NCBI GenBank assembly: GCA_964019425.1
Contig: OZ025788.1
Coordinates: forward strand, 868,001 to 932,000
Direction: 5' to 3'
Source of the DNA: Flectonema sp. DT1601
Lineage: Eukaryota > Euglenozoa > Diplonemea > Diplonemida > Diplonemidae
DNA: 64,000 bases
Each line of letters starts with the position of its first letter. Position 1 is the stretch's first letter. Of this stretch, positions 42,392 to 53,991 are shown piece by piece. The notes under the pieces are model-generated. The model did not search any database. It worked only from the letters and a program-made list of their open reading frames with translations, and had not been told where the DNA came from. The translations under genes and the position numbers were made by a program.

Positions 42392-45300
42392 TTATCTACC
42401 TCGGGGATTACTTCGCAGGAGGCGACTTAGGCGAGAGAGGAACTTAGAAAGCTTGGATTCCGACCAGCTAGGATTGACCAGCACATTAACCATAGAAAGG
42501 TCGTCAATAACAACATTTAAATCGGTAGCTTTATAAGCGTTATCAATAAGTTCCATAACATATTTCTTCACATCAGAACCCAGTAGCGAGAAACTTGTCT
42601 TCCTTTCGATGTGTGTGATTAGTTTCTTCCTCACAAAAATACCCTGAAGCGGAAACTTCAACAACAACGGATTGTCAGATAACTCTTTAAGATGATTATC
42701 AAGCTTGCTGATCAATAACAACGTGAAAGGCTGCCATTCGGTTCGAAAGAACATATCCAGAGATAGCTCATCATCAGGTGTCGGAAATCTCATGGTTTGC
42801 TTTACTAATTCCCTGGTCTCAACGCATTCAAGCAGCAGATGCTCAGTTGAGGTATCCTGAAAGCCACAGAACAGACAACATTTAAAGCCCGCAGTGACCC
42901 TCGGTAGCTTTACAAGCCTGTGGTGAGAGGTTCGCAGACGAGACAATTCTACCTCCTGCCCCCTATTGAGACAGGGAAGGAAACGCTGAGGGCCAGATCC
43001 TAGAGTCGCTTTGCTGTATGAATGCGAAGAGTCCACAGTACCCATAGCCTTCCAATTTGCTTGTTTCTTAATACAACATTGAGCCATCCTGAAATCATAC
43101 GGAGTTAGTTCAGGGTCAACTGATTGCAAGGCTGCCTTCTTTGCCAGTGTATCAGCCAGTTCATTCCCTGCAATGCCACAATGAGATGGGACATGTTGGA
43201 AAATCAACGGCCTATCAAGAAGCACTGAGCGTTCAAAAATCTCACGATTTGTTGATGATGACTGCCTGGATGGCCCCCTATGCAGGGAGGCAAGCGCCGA
43301 CTGACAATCACTGAAAATATGAATCACGCCATGCGAAACAACATGAAGATTCTCCTCTAGTAGTTCAAGGGCTGACAATAGTGCTAGTTGTTCTGCATTG
43401 TAAATCGTGAGGGACGGTTGGAACTTGGAGAGCTTCTCAATGACCTTGCCAGCAACTAGCAGAACAGCAGCCCCCCCACATAATAATCCCCGCTCCTCGT
43501 CATGGAAGACCGAGGCATCAGTGTAGACTTCAGCAACACACGGGGGCAGTTCATTGAGGGTCGTCATCGCCACAGTATACTTCTCCTCAGGTGTGTCAGT
43601 CTTGTCATAACCGCAGGACGTGTTTACAACCAAAGGAGGATGCTTCGACCACGGAGGGTACTGATGTGGCAGAACTTTCTGGGACCTAAGCTCTGACAGA
43701 GAAAATTCCGAGGAACAGGCTTCAACTCTAGTCTGCCATGGTCTCTTCTTCTCACCACCGTTAAACAGCCTCCATGAAGGACATTCAGGTTGTCGCCTTA
43801 GCAAATCTTCATGAACTAGGGCAAGGAGCCTAGATATCGTTTGTTGCAGCGGTGGAATTCGCGACTCAACTGTGAGCACCACATCCTTCGTCGAGAACGA
43901 GCAACCAGTGAGTCTTATCCTTAGATGACGCAAGCACGCTTCGATCCGCTTGATCTGAGCATCAGACAAAAAGGGAGAAAAGGCCTTTAGTCCAAAGAAC
44001 GCTCGAGATAACACTGCACCATCTACAAGCTGACGAAGGGTATCAGTTTTGACCTCATAGGCAGAGAACATTTTGAGTAAACCGCAACCAGCTCGAATTG
44101 TTTTCACAATCTTATCCACCTGTTCGTCGAAGCATAGCGAGTCATCAATGATAACTCCTAGGTATTTCGCGCTCCTGACACGTTTCAGCGGGATCGCTGC
44201 TTTCAGCCTGAACTCTTTGCTCTTACGAGCACAGGCCAGTCGGACAAAGTCAGAACGTCTCGTCACCGGGTAACCATCAATCTCCAGTGGCAGCAAAGCA
44301 TCAGCGAGATCCAGAACTGCCCCTATTGATGGAGAAAGCTTCTCAGTGAGAGCACCGGCAGAGCCTGTAGGCATGTGTAACTCTTCAACAGACGATGGGA
44401 AGTAAAAGCGAGGTGCCCTACTCCATTCGACATCGGAGCCAGAGATGCGCTTACCAAAGGCAACGTACTCTGTTTTCTTCATGTTTACCTCCATCTTAGA
44501 GGAAACCATCCAACCTTCTATCTGAGAGATGACGGACAGGCCCTTCGCTTCGATCCCATCTATCTTCTCATGTTGCAGAAACACGGCAAGATCATCAGCA
44601 AACAGAACACTGAGATCAGCATCACTTATTAGACCTGGCAGGGAGTCGACAAAGATCCGAAATAAGAGAGGACCAAGCACAGATCCTTGAGGGACCCCCT
44701 TTGTACACGATCTGGATCCATTATCTAATCCCAGAGACAGACTCACATTTCTATCCGAAAGATAATTCGCAAGCCATTTAACATACGGAACCGGCAGGAC
44801 AGCTACCAATCTATCAACGAGTATTTGATGATCCACGTTATCGAATGCCCCAGAGATATCAAAGAGGATGATCGCTCCATAACCATCATAGAGTTTCTGC
44901 ACACCGGAAGCCGCATCCACCAATAGCGAGATGTTCTCTTCTACATTTCTGCCCGGCGTAAAACCAGACTGCCTAGGGTCCAACTTCCCCTCCAACAAAT
45001 GTTCACATCGATTACCTACAAGCGACTCCAAGCACTTCGAAACAATTGACGTCAAAGAGATTGGTCTGTAAGAAGACGGAAGAAGCGGGTCACGATCCCC
45101 TCCCTTCGGAATTATTATCACCTTGGCCTTTTTCATGCAAGAGGGAAAGATACCCCTCCTGAAAGATAGCGAGGCGAGTCTAAGCAATAGTAGGAGCATA
45201 CGGGGACCCAAGTTAAGCAGCATATTATTAGAAACAGAATCTAAACCAGACCCGTGGGAGGGAGTCAATGACTTCAGTACCGTGTATAACTCATGAATCG

Positions 45301-46555
45301 AAAAAGAACCACAGCTTGAGTCATCATAATCAGCAGGCTTCGAATCAGGAACTAATAACGGTGAGGATTTTGAATCACCAAAGAAATGGTCGAGTAAATC
45401 ATCAGCAGCTACCGGAACTTCCTTCGAATTAGACCGACCGCCCCTGAGTTCCCGCAGTTTGTCGAAGGCCCAGGCCGCTCCTTTTGAAGAACCAATTTTC
45501 GCAATAAGATCAGGTCTCAGCTTAGGTAATTTCTTCCTCCGCTTCGTATCAGATTTGAACCATTTGTTTGGAAGCGTTTCAATAGCCACCTCCTCAATTA
45601 GACTAATAAATTCACATCCAAGCTTGTTCACATTAGACATCCCCTCCAAACGATGAGCTCGCGCTTCAGTTAGCACGCGAAATGAGACCCAGTGCTCATC
45701 CTCGAACTTGTTGTAGAACCAGCGGCGGTGAGCGGGAGTGGTAATTTGTGAGCAGCCCGGATATACCGAGATGTCAACCACTATTGGCGTGTGGTCGGAC
45801 CCACTATCAGACGCACTGTATTGGTGTACATTCAACACCTCAATATTGCTGTCGACAAGAAACAAATCAGGTGAAGTCTCTGAACAAGGTCTTGTATCCA
45901 GCGGAACATCGCAAATCTGCAGTCCATTTCCGTTAATCCAATCAAGAACTGACAGACCTCGCGACGAACTACTTGTTGGAACCACCCTCGACCACGACCG
46001 ATGGTGAGCATTGAAATCTCCACATACTACTTCACCGAAGACAACAGAGGTCGGCACCAAGAAATTCTGCGGAATATACACATTAGAAGACGTAATCGGA
46101 CCGATGTCTGTCATTACCTCGACAACTAACACCTCAAACGGTGAATTACGCTCAGTTGGATCCGATAATCTCCTGACCACAAGGGAGTCCCTGCAGAAAG
46201 TCGCCAGTCCACCACCGCGTTTTGCCTTGCCATCAAAATTTAATCTGATTCTGTCCCTACGGAAGCAGGTGTATCCCTGAAGTTGAATCTGTTCATCAAG
46301 AACCAGATCAGTGAGCCAAGTTTCTTGAATATGGAGGATGTCAGGATTAGCCGATTGAACGAGCCGTACCAGAGATTCATGGTGCTTTACCATCGACAGC
46401 GCATTCCAACTAAGTATTCTCAGCGGCGATATATCAGACATCGGACCAGGGTGTCTCGGAAAACCACTACGATAGAGTTCCAGAAGCCCACTCACAGAAT
46501 AATAGTACTCCAAGGACGGAGTCTTTCCCAATAAAGAGTCAATTGGAAGTGGTTG
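42392..46555 (-). CDS. LINE ORF2: endonuclease, reverse transcriptase, RNase H, zinc finger
   Basis: The frame is open from just after the ORF1 stop to TAA at 42392 (1387 codons); the first ATG is at 46441. An APE-type endonuclease comes first (ILSWNALS, ILHIQETWL, VVCGDFNAHHRSWS, SDSGSDHTPIVVDI). The reverse transcriptase spans about residues 420-700 (SYRPISLTS, GYGAIILFDISGAFDNVDH, GVPQGSVLGPLLF, VLFADDLAVFL). RNase H follows (VYTDASVF, NAEQLALLSALE, IFSDCQSAL, GNELADTLAKKA), keeping its D-E-D-D residues. Near the C-terminus CCLFCGFQDTSTEHLLLEC is a C2HC zinc finger of the kind found in I and Jockey elements. It nicks target DNA and copies the element RNA. No internal damage seen. How it is initiated is discussed in the findings. 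Confidence 0.93.
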   Translation of the reverse strand, partial: QPLPIDSLLGKTPSLEYYYSVSGLLELYRSGFPRHPGPMSDISPLRILSWNALSMVKHHESLVRLVQSANPDILHIQETWLTDLVLDEQIQLQGYTCFRRDRIRLNFDGKAKRGGGLATFCRDSLVVRRLSDPTERNSPFEVLVVEVMTDIGPITSSNVYIPQNFLVPTSVVFGEVVCGDFNAHHRSWSRVVPTSSSSRGLSVLDWINGNGLQICDVPLDTRPCSETSPDLFLVDSNIEVLNVHQYSASDSGSDHTPIVVDISVYPGCSQITTPAHRRWFYNKFEDEHWVSFRVLTEARAHRLEGMSNVNKLGCEFISLIEEVAIETLPNKWFKSDTKRRKKLPKLRPDLIAKIGSSKGAAWAFDKLRELRGGRSNSKEVPVAADDLLDHFFGDSKSSPLLVPDSKPADYDDSSCGSFSIHELYTVLKSLTPSHGSGLDSVSNNMLLNLGPRMLLLLLRLASLSFRRGIFPSCMKKAKVIIIPKGGDRDPLLPSSYRPISLTSIVSKCLESLVGNRCEHLLEGKLDPRQSGFTPGRNVEENISLLVDAASGVQKLYDGYGAIILFDISGAFDNVDHQILVDRLVAVLPVPYVKWLANYLSDRNVSLSLGLDNGSRSCTKGVPQGSVLGPLLFRIFVDSLPGLISDADLSVLFADDLAVFLQHEKIDGIEAKGLSVISQIEGWMVSSKMEVNMKKTEYVAFGKRISGSDVEWSRAPRFYFPSSVEELHMPTGSAGALTEKLSPSIGAVLDLADALLPLEIDGYPVTRRSDFVRLACARKSKEFRLKAAIPLKRVRSAKYLGVIIDDSLCFDEQVDKIVKTIRAGCGLLKMFSAYEVKTDTLRQLVDGAVLSRAFFGLKAFSPFLSDAQIKRIEACLRHLRIRLTGCSFSTKDVVLTVESRIPPLQQTISRLLALVHEDLLRRQPECPSWRLFNGGEKKRPWQTRVEACSSEFSLSELRSQKVLPHQYPPWSKHPPLVVNTSCGYDKTDTPEEKYTVAMTTLNELPPCVAEVYTDASVFHDEERGLLCGGAAVLLVAGKVIEKLSKFQPSLTIYNAEQLALLSALELLEENLHVVSHGVIHIFSDCQSALASLHRGPSRQSSSTNREIFERSVLLDRPLIFQHVPSHCGIAGNELADTLAKKAALQSVDPELTPYDFRMAQCCIKKQANWKAMGTVDSSHSYSKATLGSGPQRFLPCLNRGQEVELSRLRTSHHRLVKLPRVTAGFKCCLFCGFQDTSTEHLLLECVETRELVKQTMRFPTPDDELSLDMFFRTEWQPFTLLLISKLDNHLKELSDNPLLLKFPLQGIFVRKKLITHIERKTSFSLLGSDVKKYVMELIDNAYKATDLNVVIDDLSMVNVLVNPSWSESKLSKFLSRLSRLLRSNPRGR

Positions 46556-48277
46556 TTAATTCCTCGAGTAGTCCCGTTTCTCATTCCGGTCAAGACGGTC
46601 AGCCATTTCAGACTTAGTAGCAGCAACAGAGTTAGCTCGTTGCCTACTTGAGACCGTCAGCCTCTGAGAACCCGATCCTTTATCGTTATTCAGGGACTCA
46701 ATCTCCTTTCGAAGACATCTATTCGCATCCCTCTCTTCAGCAAGGTCCTGCCGTAGACTCTTCACAGCAGCCGTTAGTTCAGTAACCTGCGATACCAATT
46801 TAGAAATGTCGGATTGTTGACAGTTGTACTGCGAAGGCGGTAGGGGCAGCTGCTGTTTGTTCGATTGTAGCGTCTGCAGATATTGCTGATTTTGCTGATT
46901 TTGCTGAGAAACAGGCGGTGGTGATAAATCAATTCCAACAGATGGCGCAGCGTTAGGTTGACAGAGGTGAGGAAACTCGTCCAGGTCCATCTTATCGGGA
47001 TTCTGCTTGCCGAGACCCACCTCTTTGATTGTGATCATGTCATCACGAAGAATGATGAAGTTACTCTTGGGTTTCTCCTTGGCCACTACAATCATCTTAG
47101 GAAGCTCCTTTCTGCTCCTGTACCTAGCAACGACGTTAATCTCCCACCCTTGGTGAGCACAGACCTGCACTACTTCCAGCGAACTCATCGCATCAATTGC
47201 TCGGCTCCTCAAACAGAACTTGAGGCCTTCAGGTGGAGGCGGCAGTGCATTCTCACCCAGCTTCGATCGCACGTAATCTTCGTCGGTCTTCAGACACACA
47301 ATCCCCAGCTTGCGTGAGTGGCGGTAGAACCTCAGAGGTAACCGGAGTTCACCGGCTAGCGATGAGGCTAACTTAAAATCCACCGTGAGCTGGATTGACG
47401 ACCTGCACGGTGCTGTGTCTGCGAAATTCGGTACTGATAAGAAGTACCCACCACTCCCACTTGCCCTTCTCAAGGCGTCAACAGCGTCTGCTGGCACCCT
47501 CATGTTCACAGACTTAACATGAGGGTCTGATTCCTTCTTGTTGGCAGGCCACAAGAGGTGCGGCTCGATGGGCATGTTCGTGACTGCTGTGTAGTAGTCA
47601 GAAGCCTTCTTGCACAACTCATTAGGTGAAGGTACCTTGTCGTTGGAGTGGAGCGCGTGGTGGTGGAACAATACCACTCGATTGTCACCGGCAGTCAGAG
47701 CGTCTCCACGGAAGAGGGTAGCTGGTTTCCCGGTTGATACAATCCAACCGGTCCGATGTGTCAGTACACCGTCGTTTACCACCGCCGGGAACTGTATCTT
47801 CTTACCGCCCCCAGGGTTTTTCTTGCAAATTACCGAGAGGTTTGTTCCCGGTCGGAGTTTAATCATCGCATCTACATCAGAGGCCGTGCCCAGTGACACA
47901 CCACACGTAATCGACGTGTTAAACACGCCTGACATCGAAATTATTGGAACAGACCAGTCATCATCACGGAGTTGGCAGTCCCACCGCTTCTCTTGCACAT
48001 TCGGTAAATTAGTTGCTGCCTTCCCATCACATCGGACCTCCTTCAGTCCACTAAACGAATTCAGCGCTTGAGCCGGCTCAGGCTTGCGCTTCACTACCTT
48101 GGGCCGCTTACCACGTACCCTCGTCCATTCCTCATTCATCGGCGATAAATCCACCGATGGCTTCTCTCCCCCGTTGCGTTTAGTAACCCCCTTTACATTC
48201 AAACCCTTCTGCATCTCACCGAGCATGCCCACCATCTTCTCCAGCATCAGGCCAAATAGGCCTGGATCCAATGTCAT
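46556..48277 (-). CDS. LINE ORF1 protein
   Basis: A 573-aa frame from ATG 48277 (MTLDPGLFGLMLEKMVGML) ending in TAA at 46556. Residues about 110-400 look folded, with a repeated strand-rich pattern, but I see no CCHC zinc knuckle or clear RRM. A Gln-rich segment (SQQNQQNQQYLQTLQSNKQQ) and a coiled coil (SKLVSQVTELTAAVKSLRQD, then LAEERDANRCLRKEIESL) occupy the C-terminal 130 residues. In non-LTR elements ORF1 proteins bind RNA and multimerise, often through a coiled coil. The chain would run straight into ORF2 if the TAA were read through. Confidence 0.85.
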   Translation of the reverse strand: MTLDPGLFGLMLEKMVGMLGEMQKGLNVKGVTKRNGGEKPSVDLSPMNEEWTRVRGKRPKVVKRKPEPAQALNSFSGLKEVRCDGKAATNLPNVQEKRWDCQLRDDDWSVPIISMSGVFNTSITCGVSLGTASDVDAMIKLRPGTNLSVICKKNPGGGKKIQFPAVVNDGVLTHRTGWIVSTGKPATLFRGDALTAGDNRVVLFHHHALHSNDKVPSPNELCKKASDYYTAVTNMPIEPHLLWPANKKESDPHVKSVNMRVPADAVDALRRASGSGGYFLSVPNFADTAPCRSSIQLTVDFKLASSLAGELRLPLRFYRHSRKLGIVCLKTDEDYVRSKLGENALPPPPEGLKFCLRSRAIDAMSSLEVVQVCAHQGWEINVVARYRSRKELPKMIVVAKEKPKSNFIILRDDMITIKEVGLGKQNPDKMDLDEFPHLCQPNAAPSVGIDLSPPPVSQQNQQNQQYLQTLQSNKQQLPLPPSQYNCQQSDISKLVSQVTELTAAVKSLRQDLAEERDANRCLRKEIESLNNDKGSGSQRLTVSSRQRANSVAATKSEMADRLDRNEKRDYSRN

Positions 48278-48881
48278 AGTTGTTAATTATTGGAAATCAA
48301 TAAAGTACAGAAATAGTTTGCACAATAAAGTACAGATGAAATGAGTAGTATAAAGTTTCAACAAAGACGGTAAATCCGAGAATGATTTTTGACAACAACT
48401 TTAATCACAATAACAATAATGGAGCAATGAGATGAAGCTGAGAGCGAGCCCTACAAAAAACAAAAAAAGAAAACAGCTGCTGCGCAAAACAGCATCTGCC
48501 TATGCATTATAAAAGAGTGCACTTTGCAGACCAACAAGCACACGAGATAAATGAGAAGTTGGGTATAAAAAAAATAAAAAAAAATCTTTTTTTTCTCTTT
48601 TTATAGTAGTGATTATTAGTCAAGACCCAAACATACCAAAGTAGCCTAAAAACTTTTTTTTTTTAGATTAAGCGAGGATTCCTCTCATTTTTAAAGAAAC
48701 TGCGGTTAAACTGATATTTATATTTGTCGGGACTTCAGTTTCTAGAAATGAGCCCACGTTACTGAAAACAGTGTTCGTTAAATTAAGCGGTGGTCACTGG
48801 GAGTCTACTCAAATTAGCAAAGTGGTAGTTACTTTATAATAACAATACAAGTATTTTACTTAAACCAGCAATCGTCAACAA

Positions 48882-48914
48882 CTGTGATCTCGGTCACATC
48901 GACCGAGGTCACAG
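48882..48914. repeat. 14-bp inverted repeat (hairpin)
   Basis: CTGTGATCTCGGTC (48882-48895) and GACCGAGGTCACAG (48901-48914) pair along 14 positions with one mismatch (a G-U pair in RNA) around a 5-base loop. It lies about 600 bases upstream of the LINE ORF1, with no gene next to it. Confidence 0.75.
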
Positions 48915-50879
48915 CAAGTTATTGTCATTATTCAAAGAAACGATTGCAAAGCAGTTTTTTTTTCTCTCTTTTTTTTTGTATATCTTTACTCAAAGCGACA
49001 AACCCTTCATATGCTGCTGTATGGTCACCTTCTGGAAAAGACAAGTTGTCTTATGTACAAACAACGTTTCACGCAACAAAGAAAGACGTGACGACATGAA
49101 CGGGAGTAGAAACAAAAGGAAAGTCGAGAGAACATTATAAAAGAAAGAAAAGAATAACAAAAAAAAAAAGAAAATGGTCGCTCATTTTTTACGTGACTAG
49201 CTTCACTCTTTATTTTTAAACAATTGCTTGTTTGGCTAAATAATTTTAAAAAAAAATTAATAAACACGAAAAACATTATGAAAAAAGAAACATGAGAATC
49301 CCAAAATAGTGAAGAAAAAACAGATGAGTTGGTAGAGGGAGAATTCAACAACACTGCAGTGACTTATCTTTATAAAAGAAAACTCGGCTGCATAATTGAA
49401 ATTCAAAGGAGAAGAAAAGAAAAAAGCAACTCTTTAGAACCGCCTTCTGCTGCTAATCGAATCGAGAGTTGCGAATAAACGCCTCGTATTTCTGCAAGGT
49501 TAGACTTACAACGGATTTTATTCGAAAAGGTATCCTTTTATTTTATTTTATTTTTTGCACTTTCATCGGAGAAACAAAAACCATTCAGATTAAGAGAGCG
49601 GTTACCCATGCCATTATTATTTAGTATTACTGTCTTCGATCAAACAAGGCTGAATCTGAAGGTTCAATTAATGGTCTCTTTTGTTAGTTTTTTTATTTTA
49701 TTTCATTTAATCAACTTCCTTCTTTTCCTAATCTACTGCTTTCAATCAGTGAAAAAGTAGTAGACAACGCAAGATATCAACAAGCATGTCAAGTTATGAA
49801 TACTTGTTGAAAAGTGATGTCTCCTTCACTAAGGAACATGTGAGCCTGTTGCAGGTCAATAATTCTTTTTATTTTTTTTTTTAAAAACAAAATCAAGTAG
49901 GGAATAAGGGCTTATTGCATATATTGCTGACCGAACCCGCTCTTAAGCAAGGCAGGGATTACAAAAAAAGAACAGCAAAAGCAAAAAAACAAGTGATTAT
50001 TTTAATTTTGGGCTGGGGATAACTCACATCAACAGAAAAACTAAAATCTGCTGACGGAGGGCTAATTACATAACGATTTTATGTCTTAAAACATTCAGAG
50101 AAAAGCAAAAAAAAACAATAAGCGGATAATAGGGATGGATGACAAATTAGTGACTTCATGGCAATTGAAATTAAGTTTTCTTTATTCTCTATTTACATCT
50201 TCTAAATAGTAGTTCTTGTACAACCATGGAGGCCAATTATTGAACATAAAAGAAAAAGGCGGATTTTGAGGAATGGTTTGCCTGATAGTTGTTTGATGAG
50301 GTTCAATCGCACGAAGTAACCAACAAAACAAAACATTGGCAAAGTGACGGGAGCGAAAAGAGAAAAAAAAAAGAAAACACACTCAGCTTAGGGGTGTCAA
50401 TATTGGAATTGCTTTGGAAAGTTTTGTCGACAACAGAAGAAATTATTATGCCTCATCTAAAACAGGACGTAGGCATGCCCTCCGGACTGAGATTGATGAA
50501 CGTGACGTCACAGTATATATGAAGCACACATGATCCGATGTACTTTATGTTGCTGCTTGTGTTGCCTGATGAGGAGTAATAATAAAGAGAAGGAAGATTT
50601 TCAAAAAAAAAAAAAAAAAAAAAAAAAAGAACAATGAAATGAGCTATGCTATTCACCCAGCCCTAAATAATAAAAAGAAAAAAAAGAATTCCCTCTTTCG
50701 GCAAAGCTGACACCTCTAATTGTCAAACAGTAATATTCAAATGATAAATCTTTTAAAACTCAACCGTGAAAAAGAAAACAAATAACAACTATTGGGGTGA
50801 CAAGTATCTTGAGCATGACTTTATATACAAGCAATCGCTACACGTAGGTACCGTACTTCTTTCACAGCTCCAAGACGCA

Positions 50880-50988
50880 AAGCCAAAAATCGGAAAAAAC
50901 TCACAGGGCACAGACGAACAAATGACTACCTATTGCCCGCGCGAGCAGACGGTGTTAGAGACGGCTGATAACGCCAATTTTCGTCAAA
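50880..50988 (-). repeat. Internally deleted relative of the LINE 3' unit
   Basis: The left part (AAGCCAAAAATCGG, ACTCACAGGG) and the right part (GAACAAATGACTACCTA through AACGCCAATTTTCGTCAAA) match the 202-bp unit, but about 60-90 central bases are missing and the flanking tail is not clear. It is an older or non-autonomous copy of the same family. Confidence 0.75.
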
Positions 50989-51402
50989 TAAATATAGTGA
51001 GGCATCGATAAAAATAAATAAAAACACACGGAAGGTATTTTCTGACAGGTAAAGCAAGCTACGTACGCTGTCAAGAGTTTTACCAACATGTAAAAAAATA
51101 ATTAAAAAGACAAGGGAGAAAAAAAAAAAAAAAAAAAAAAAAAATGATTAAACCTGAAGCACACGTCATTCAACCCCGCAATAGAAGAAGAATAAAATCA
51201 TAATTTTTTTTTTGGCGCATTTCAGGTCACATAGAGGGGATTAAGAGGAAAAATGCTTGCCAATAAATACGGAATTATATCATCATCAGGAGAAAGAAAA
51301 AAGAAAAAGAAAACGTAGGAGTACTTCTGTCTCAAACAGCGTCCATTTGTCATCCAAAAAAAAAAGAAAAGGAAAACAAAAAATGAAAAAATCATTATGA
51401 TT

Positions 51403-51480
51403 TTTTATTTATTTATTTATCGAAGTCAGAGAAGTCAAGCTTCTGCAGAGAAGCATCACTAGGGTACCTAGGCTCTCCAT
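51403..51480 (-). repeat. Diverged LINE-like 3' tail
   Basis: A TTTA-type repeat (51403-51420) is followed by CGAAGTCAGAGAAGTCAAG, which parallels CGAAGCCTAGGAAGCCAAAG at the start of both LINE units. Beyond about 20 bases similarity is lost. Probably the 3' end of a related but different element family. Confidence 0.5.
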
Positions 51481-53991
51481 GAGACGTAAATTGACCAGAA
51501 GTAACTTTTTCAATACAACAGATATAAAAAGAGAGAAAAAAAAAACATGCACAGAAACATTCAAACTTAATTTATTTTTTTCTTTTTTTTTTCTTTTTTT
51601 GGGAGGGGAAGTAGTCTGGGTTCCTTTTTTTTTTCATTTTTTTTTTGTTTTATCTTCTTACTCTAAACGCAAAAGACAAAACAGCACCTGTGAAAAAGTC
51701 CATTGGAAAGAAAAGGTATGGTAAAAAAAAAACAGGGCCAATAAATAACGAAGGAGAAAGCAAAATATCAAGAAGGCTGTTATAAAGTAAAATGAATCAC
51801 AAGTCCAAGAGAGACAAGTTAAGGGAAGGAATGTCCCATTTTTATTTTTTTTAGTGATCTTTGATAGCCCTCATTTTTTTTTTACATAATTTCAGAAAAA
51901 GAAAAGAGCGGGGGAAAAAAAATGTTCAGCACGAACTTTGCGTTGCTTAGTAGTACACACCAAACCGTAATTGGAATGGCTGCATTTCAACTAGAGACAT
52001 CAATGTAACTTTATAGCTTACATCAAACTAATGTGACACGATGACTACGTTGAAGGGAGAAAAAAAAAACTAATTTTTTGGTTGAATTGAATGGGCTGCA
52101 CAACCTGAAAAAAAAAGGGGGGGGGGCGGTAAACTGTTTGATTAGGTTTATACGAATATAAATCTCCTTATTGTATCAAAAGCTAAATAATGAAATTTTA
52201 AAAACTCATGACACAGTGACTAACATGGGGGGGAGAAATTCCTCAGGAGGGCAGCTTCATGCTATGCTGCAATCTTTTTTTTTTTTTTTTTTTTTTTTTT
52301 TTGTGTTTTGATGGTGTTTGTAATAATCGGGTTTGCAACAATCCTTTTCTTCCACATGATTGTTTAAAAGGTTCTCATTTCTACGAGAGTAGTTGAAAAC
52401 GACAACGATAAAACTCAGGGTAACAGATGATAAGATATGCAATGTACCTGACAAGTTTTCCTTTGTGACCAACACATGTTAACCAGTTGAAAACCTCCAC
52501 GACACGCACACTTAGGTAGTAGATCATATATATTAGTATTGGTGACCAAGTGACACCAAACCAATATCTTTTGCTGATAGACATATTTCTATACGGTTTT
52601 GCCTAAAGAACTTGTGCGATGCCAAACCGAAAGAAACCAGGCAACCAGCTAGCATACAAACAATTTATCTGCGTCTTGCAGTTATGTTTGTTTAAGTCGA
52701 GAAAAAAAAAAAAAAACAAAAAAAAAAATAATAGATTCTTTTTTTTTTTTTTTTTTTTTTTAGGATGAGGGGGGTGGTGAAAAAAATCTTCTTCGTATTA
52801 TATGGTTTTTTTTTTTTTTTTTTTTTTGTTACTTTTTTAATCCTACAACAACTGAAGTCAGTTGATAATGAAAACAACAACAAAAAAAAAAAAACACATA
52901 AAAGACTTATTGAGGTAAACTTCTAGATGAGCTGTAACTCGTAATTAAAGTACATAAATAAGAATGAATCTCAATCTAATAGACTCGCAGACTAATATAA
53001 GCAAGGTACCTTTCGTATTTCCACTTCCGTGTTGCTAAGCGTCGCATGGTGGGGGAGAAAAAGCAAAGCAACATTACTACCAAAAACTAAGAGACCAACT
53101 CCTAAGCAAAGGTGAGAAGCTTCGTTCACGAAAAATTGACCAATATTTGCTTTTAAAAAAAAACCCCCCGAAATAATGCAAGAAGAGAAATTATTGTCAC
53201 CATTAAAAAAAAAAAAAAGAAAAATGATTAAATAAACAGTTGTTGAGTCTCTTGATGCACTGTAGGAAGTTATCAGAATAGAATTTTACAGCAGTCATCA
53301 GGACTGTTCAAGCGGCTAACAGACACAACCCAGTGCAGGGAGAATCACATAGTTGAAGTTGTCGTTGAAAAGTTGGAATTTTTTTCGTGAAGACAAATGG
53401 GAAAAAAAAAAAAAAAAAAAAGAGTGCAGCCATTTTTTTTCTCTCAAAACCAAGATAAGGCTACCAACGCATCGAATAAAAAAAAAAAGCTACAACAGCG
53501 CAGAATCATTTACGGGGATACAAATATAAAAGAAATCATCATCGAGGCAATCTGAAGACTACCACCAGAAAGGGATTGTGTGCTGTCTGTTAATATTATT
53601 TTTTTTTATATTGTATTCTTTGAACAAAACAGAACAAAAAAGAAAGCCTTACCATCCCTTGGATATAACCCTCTAATGCATATCGGCCAGAGGATGTGTA
53701 TTGTGGGTAGACGACTCACTGAACATTATCACTTTGAAACACTCAAAGAGAACGATAATCAGCTGATATCTTGCCTGCTAAGAATACACAACTCACTACT
53801 ATGGGACATAACTATTCTTAAAAAGCATTAAGCTAAAAAGTAAAAGAGTTTCGAAATGCTTAAATAAAAACAGAAGGTTGATTGTCAAACTGTGATCTGT
53901 TCACTCAGAGAATTCACAAGTGGCTCAGTTGTCTTCATCAATCGTGATGAGTTGATAATAAGTAAGGTCACGTACACCCTTACAAACATAA

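Larger units (their letters stand above)
41831..48340 (-). mobile_element. Full-length LINE (non-LTR retrotransposon), EN-RT-RNase H type
   Basis: The element reads right to left: a 5' leader (start uncertain, with an AATAAAGTACAGA motif twice at 48299-48336), ORF1, ORF2, a 3' UTR and a (TAAA)n-type tail at 41831-41860. Both ORFs are long, and the catalytic motifs of endonuclease, reverse transcriptase and RNase H are all kept, so it looks recent and possibly active. Domain order and the C-terminal zinc finger resemble the I/Jockey/Ingi group rather than L1. The terminal 202-bp segment is present twice in tandem. I found no clear target-site duplication, so exact ends are approximate. Confidence 0.88.
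48341..53991. other. 5.7-kb gene-free region with LINE 3'-end fragments
   Basis: AT-rich DNA with A/T runs up to about 36 bases (52267-52302). It contains a strong inverted repeat (48882-48914), an internally deleted relative of the LINE 3' unit (50880-50988) and a diverged tail-like piece (51403-51480). No host gene recognised; several short frames are homopolymer artefacts. Confidence 0.55.
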
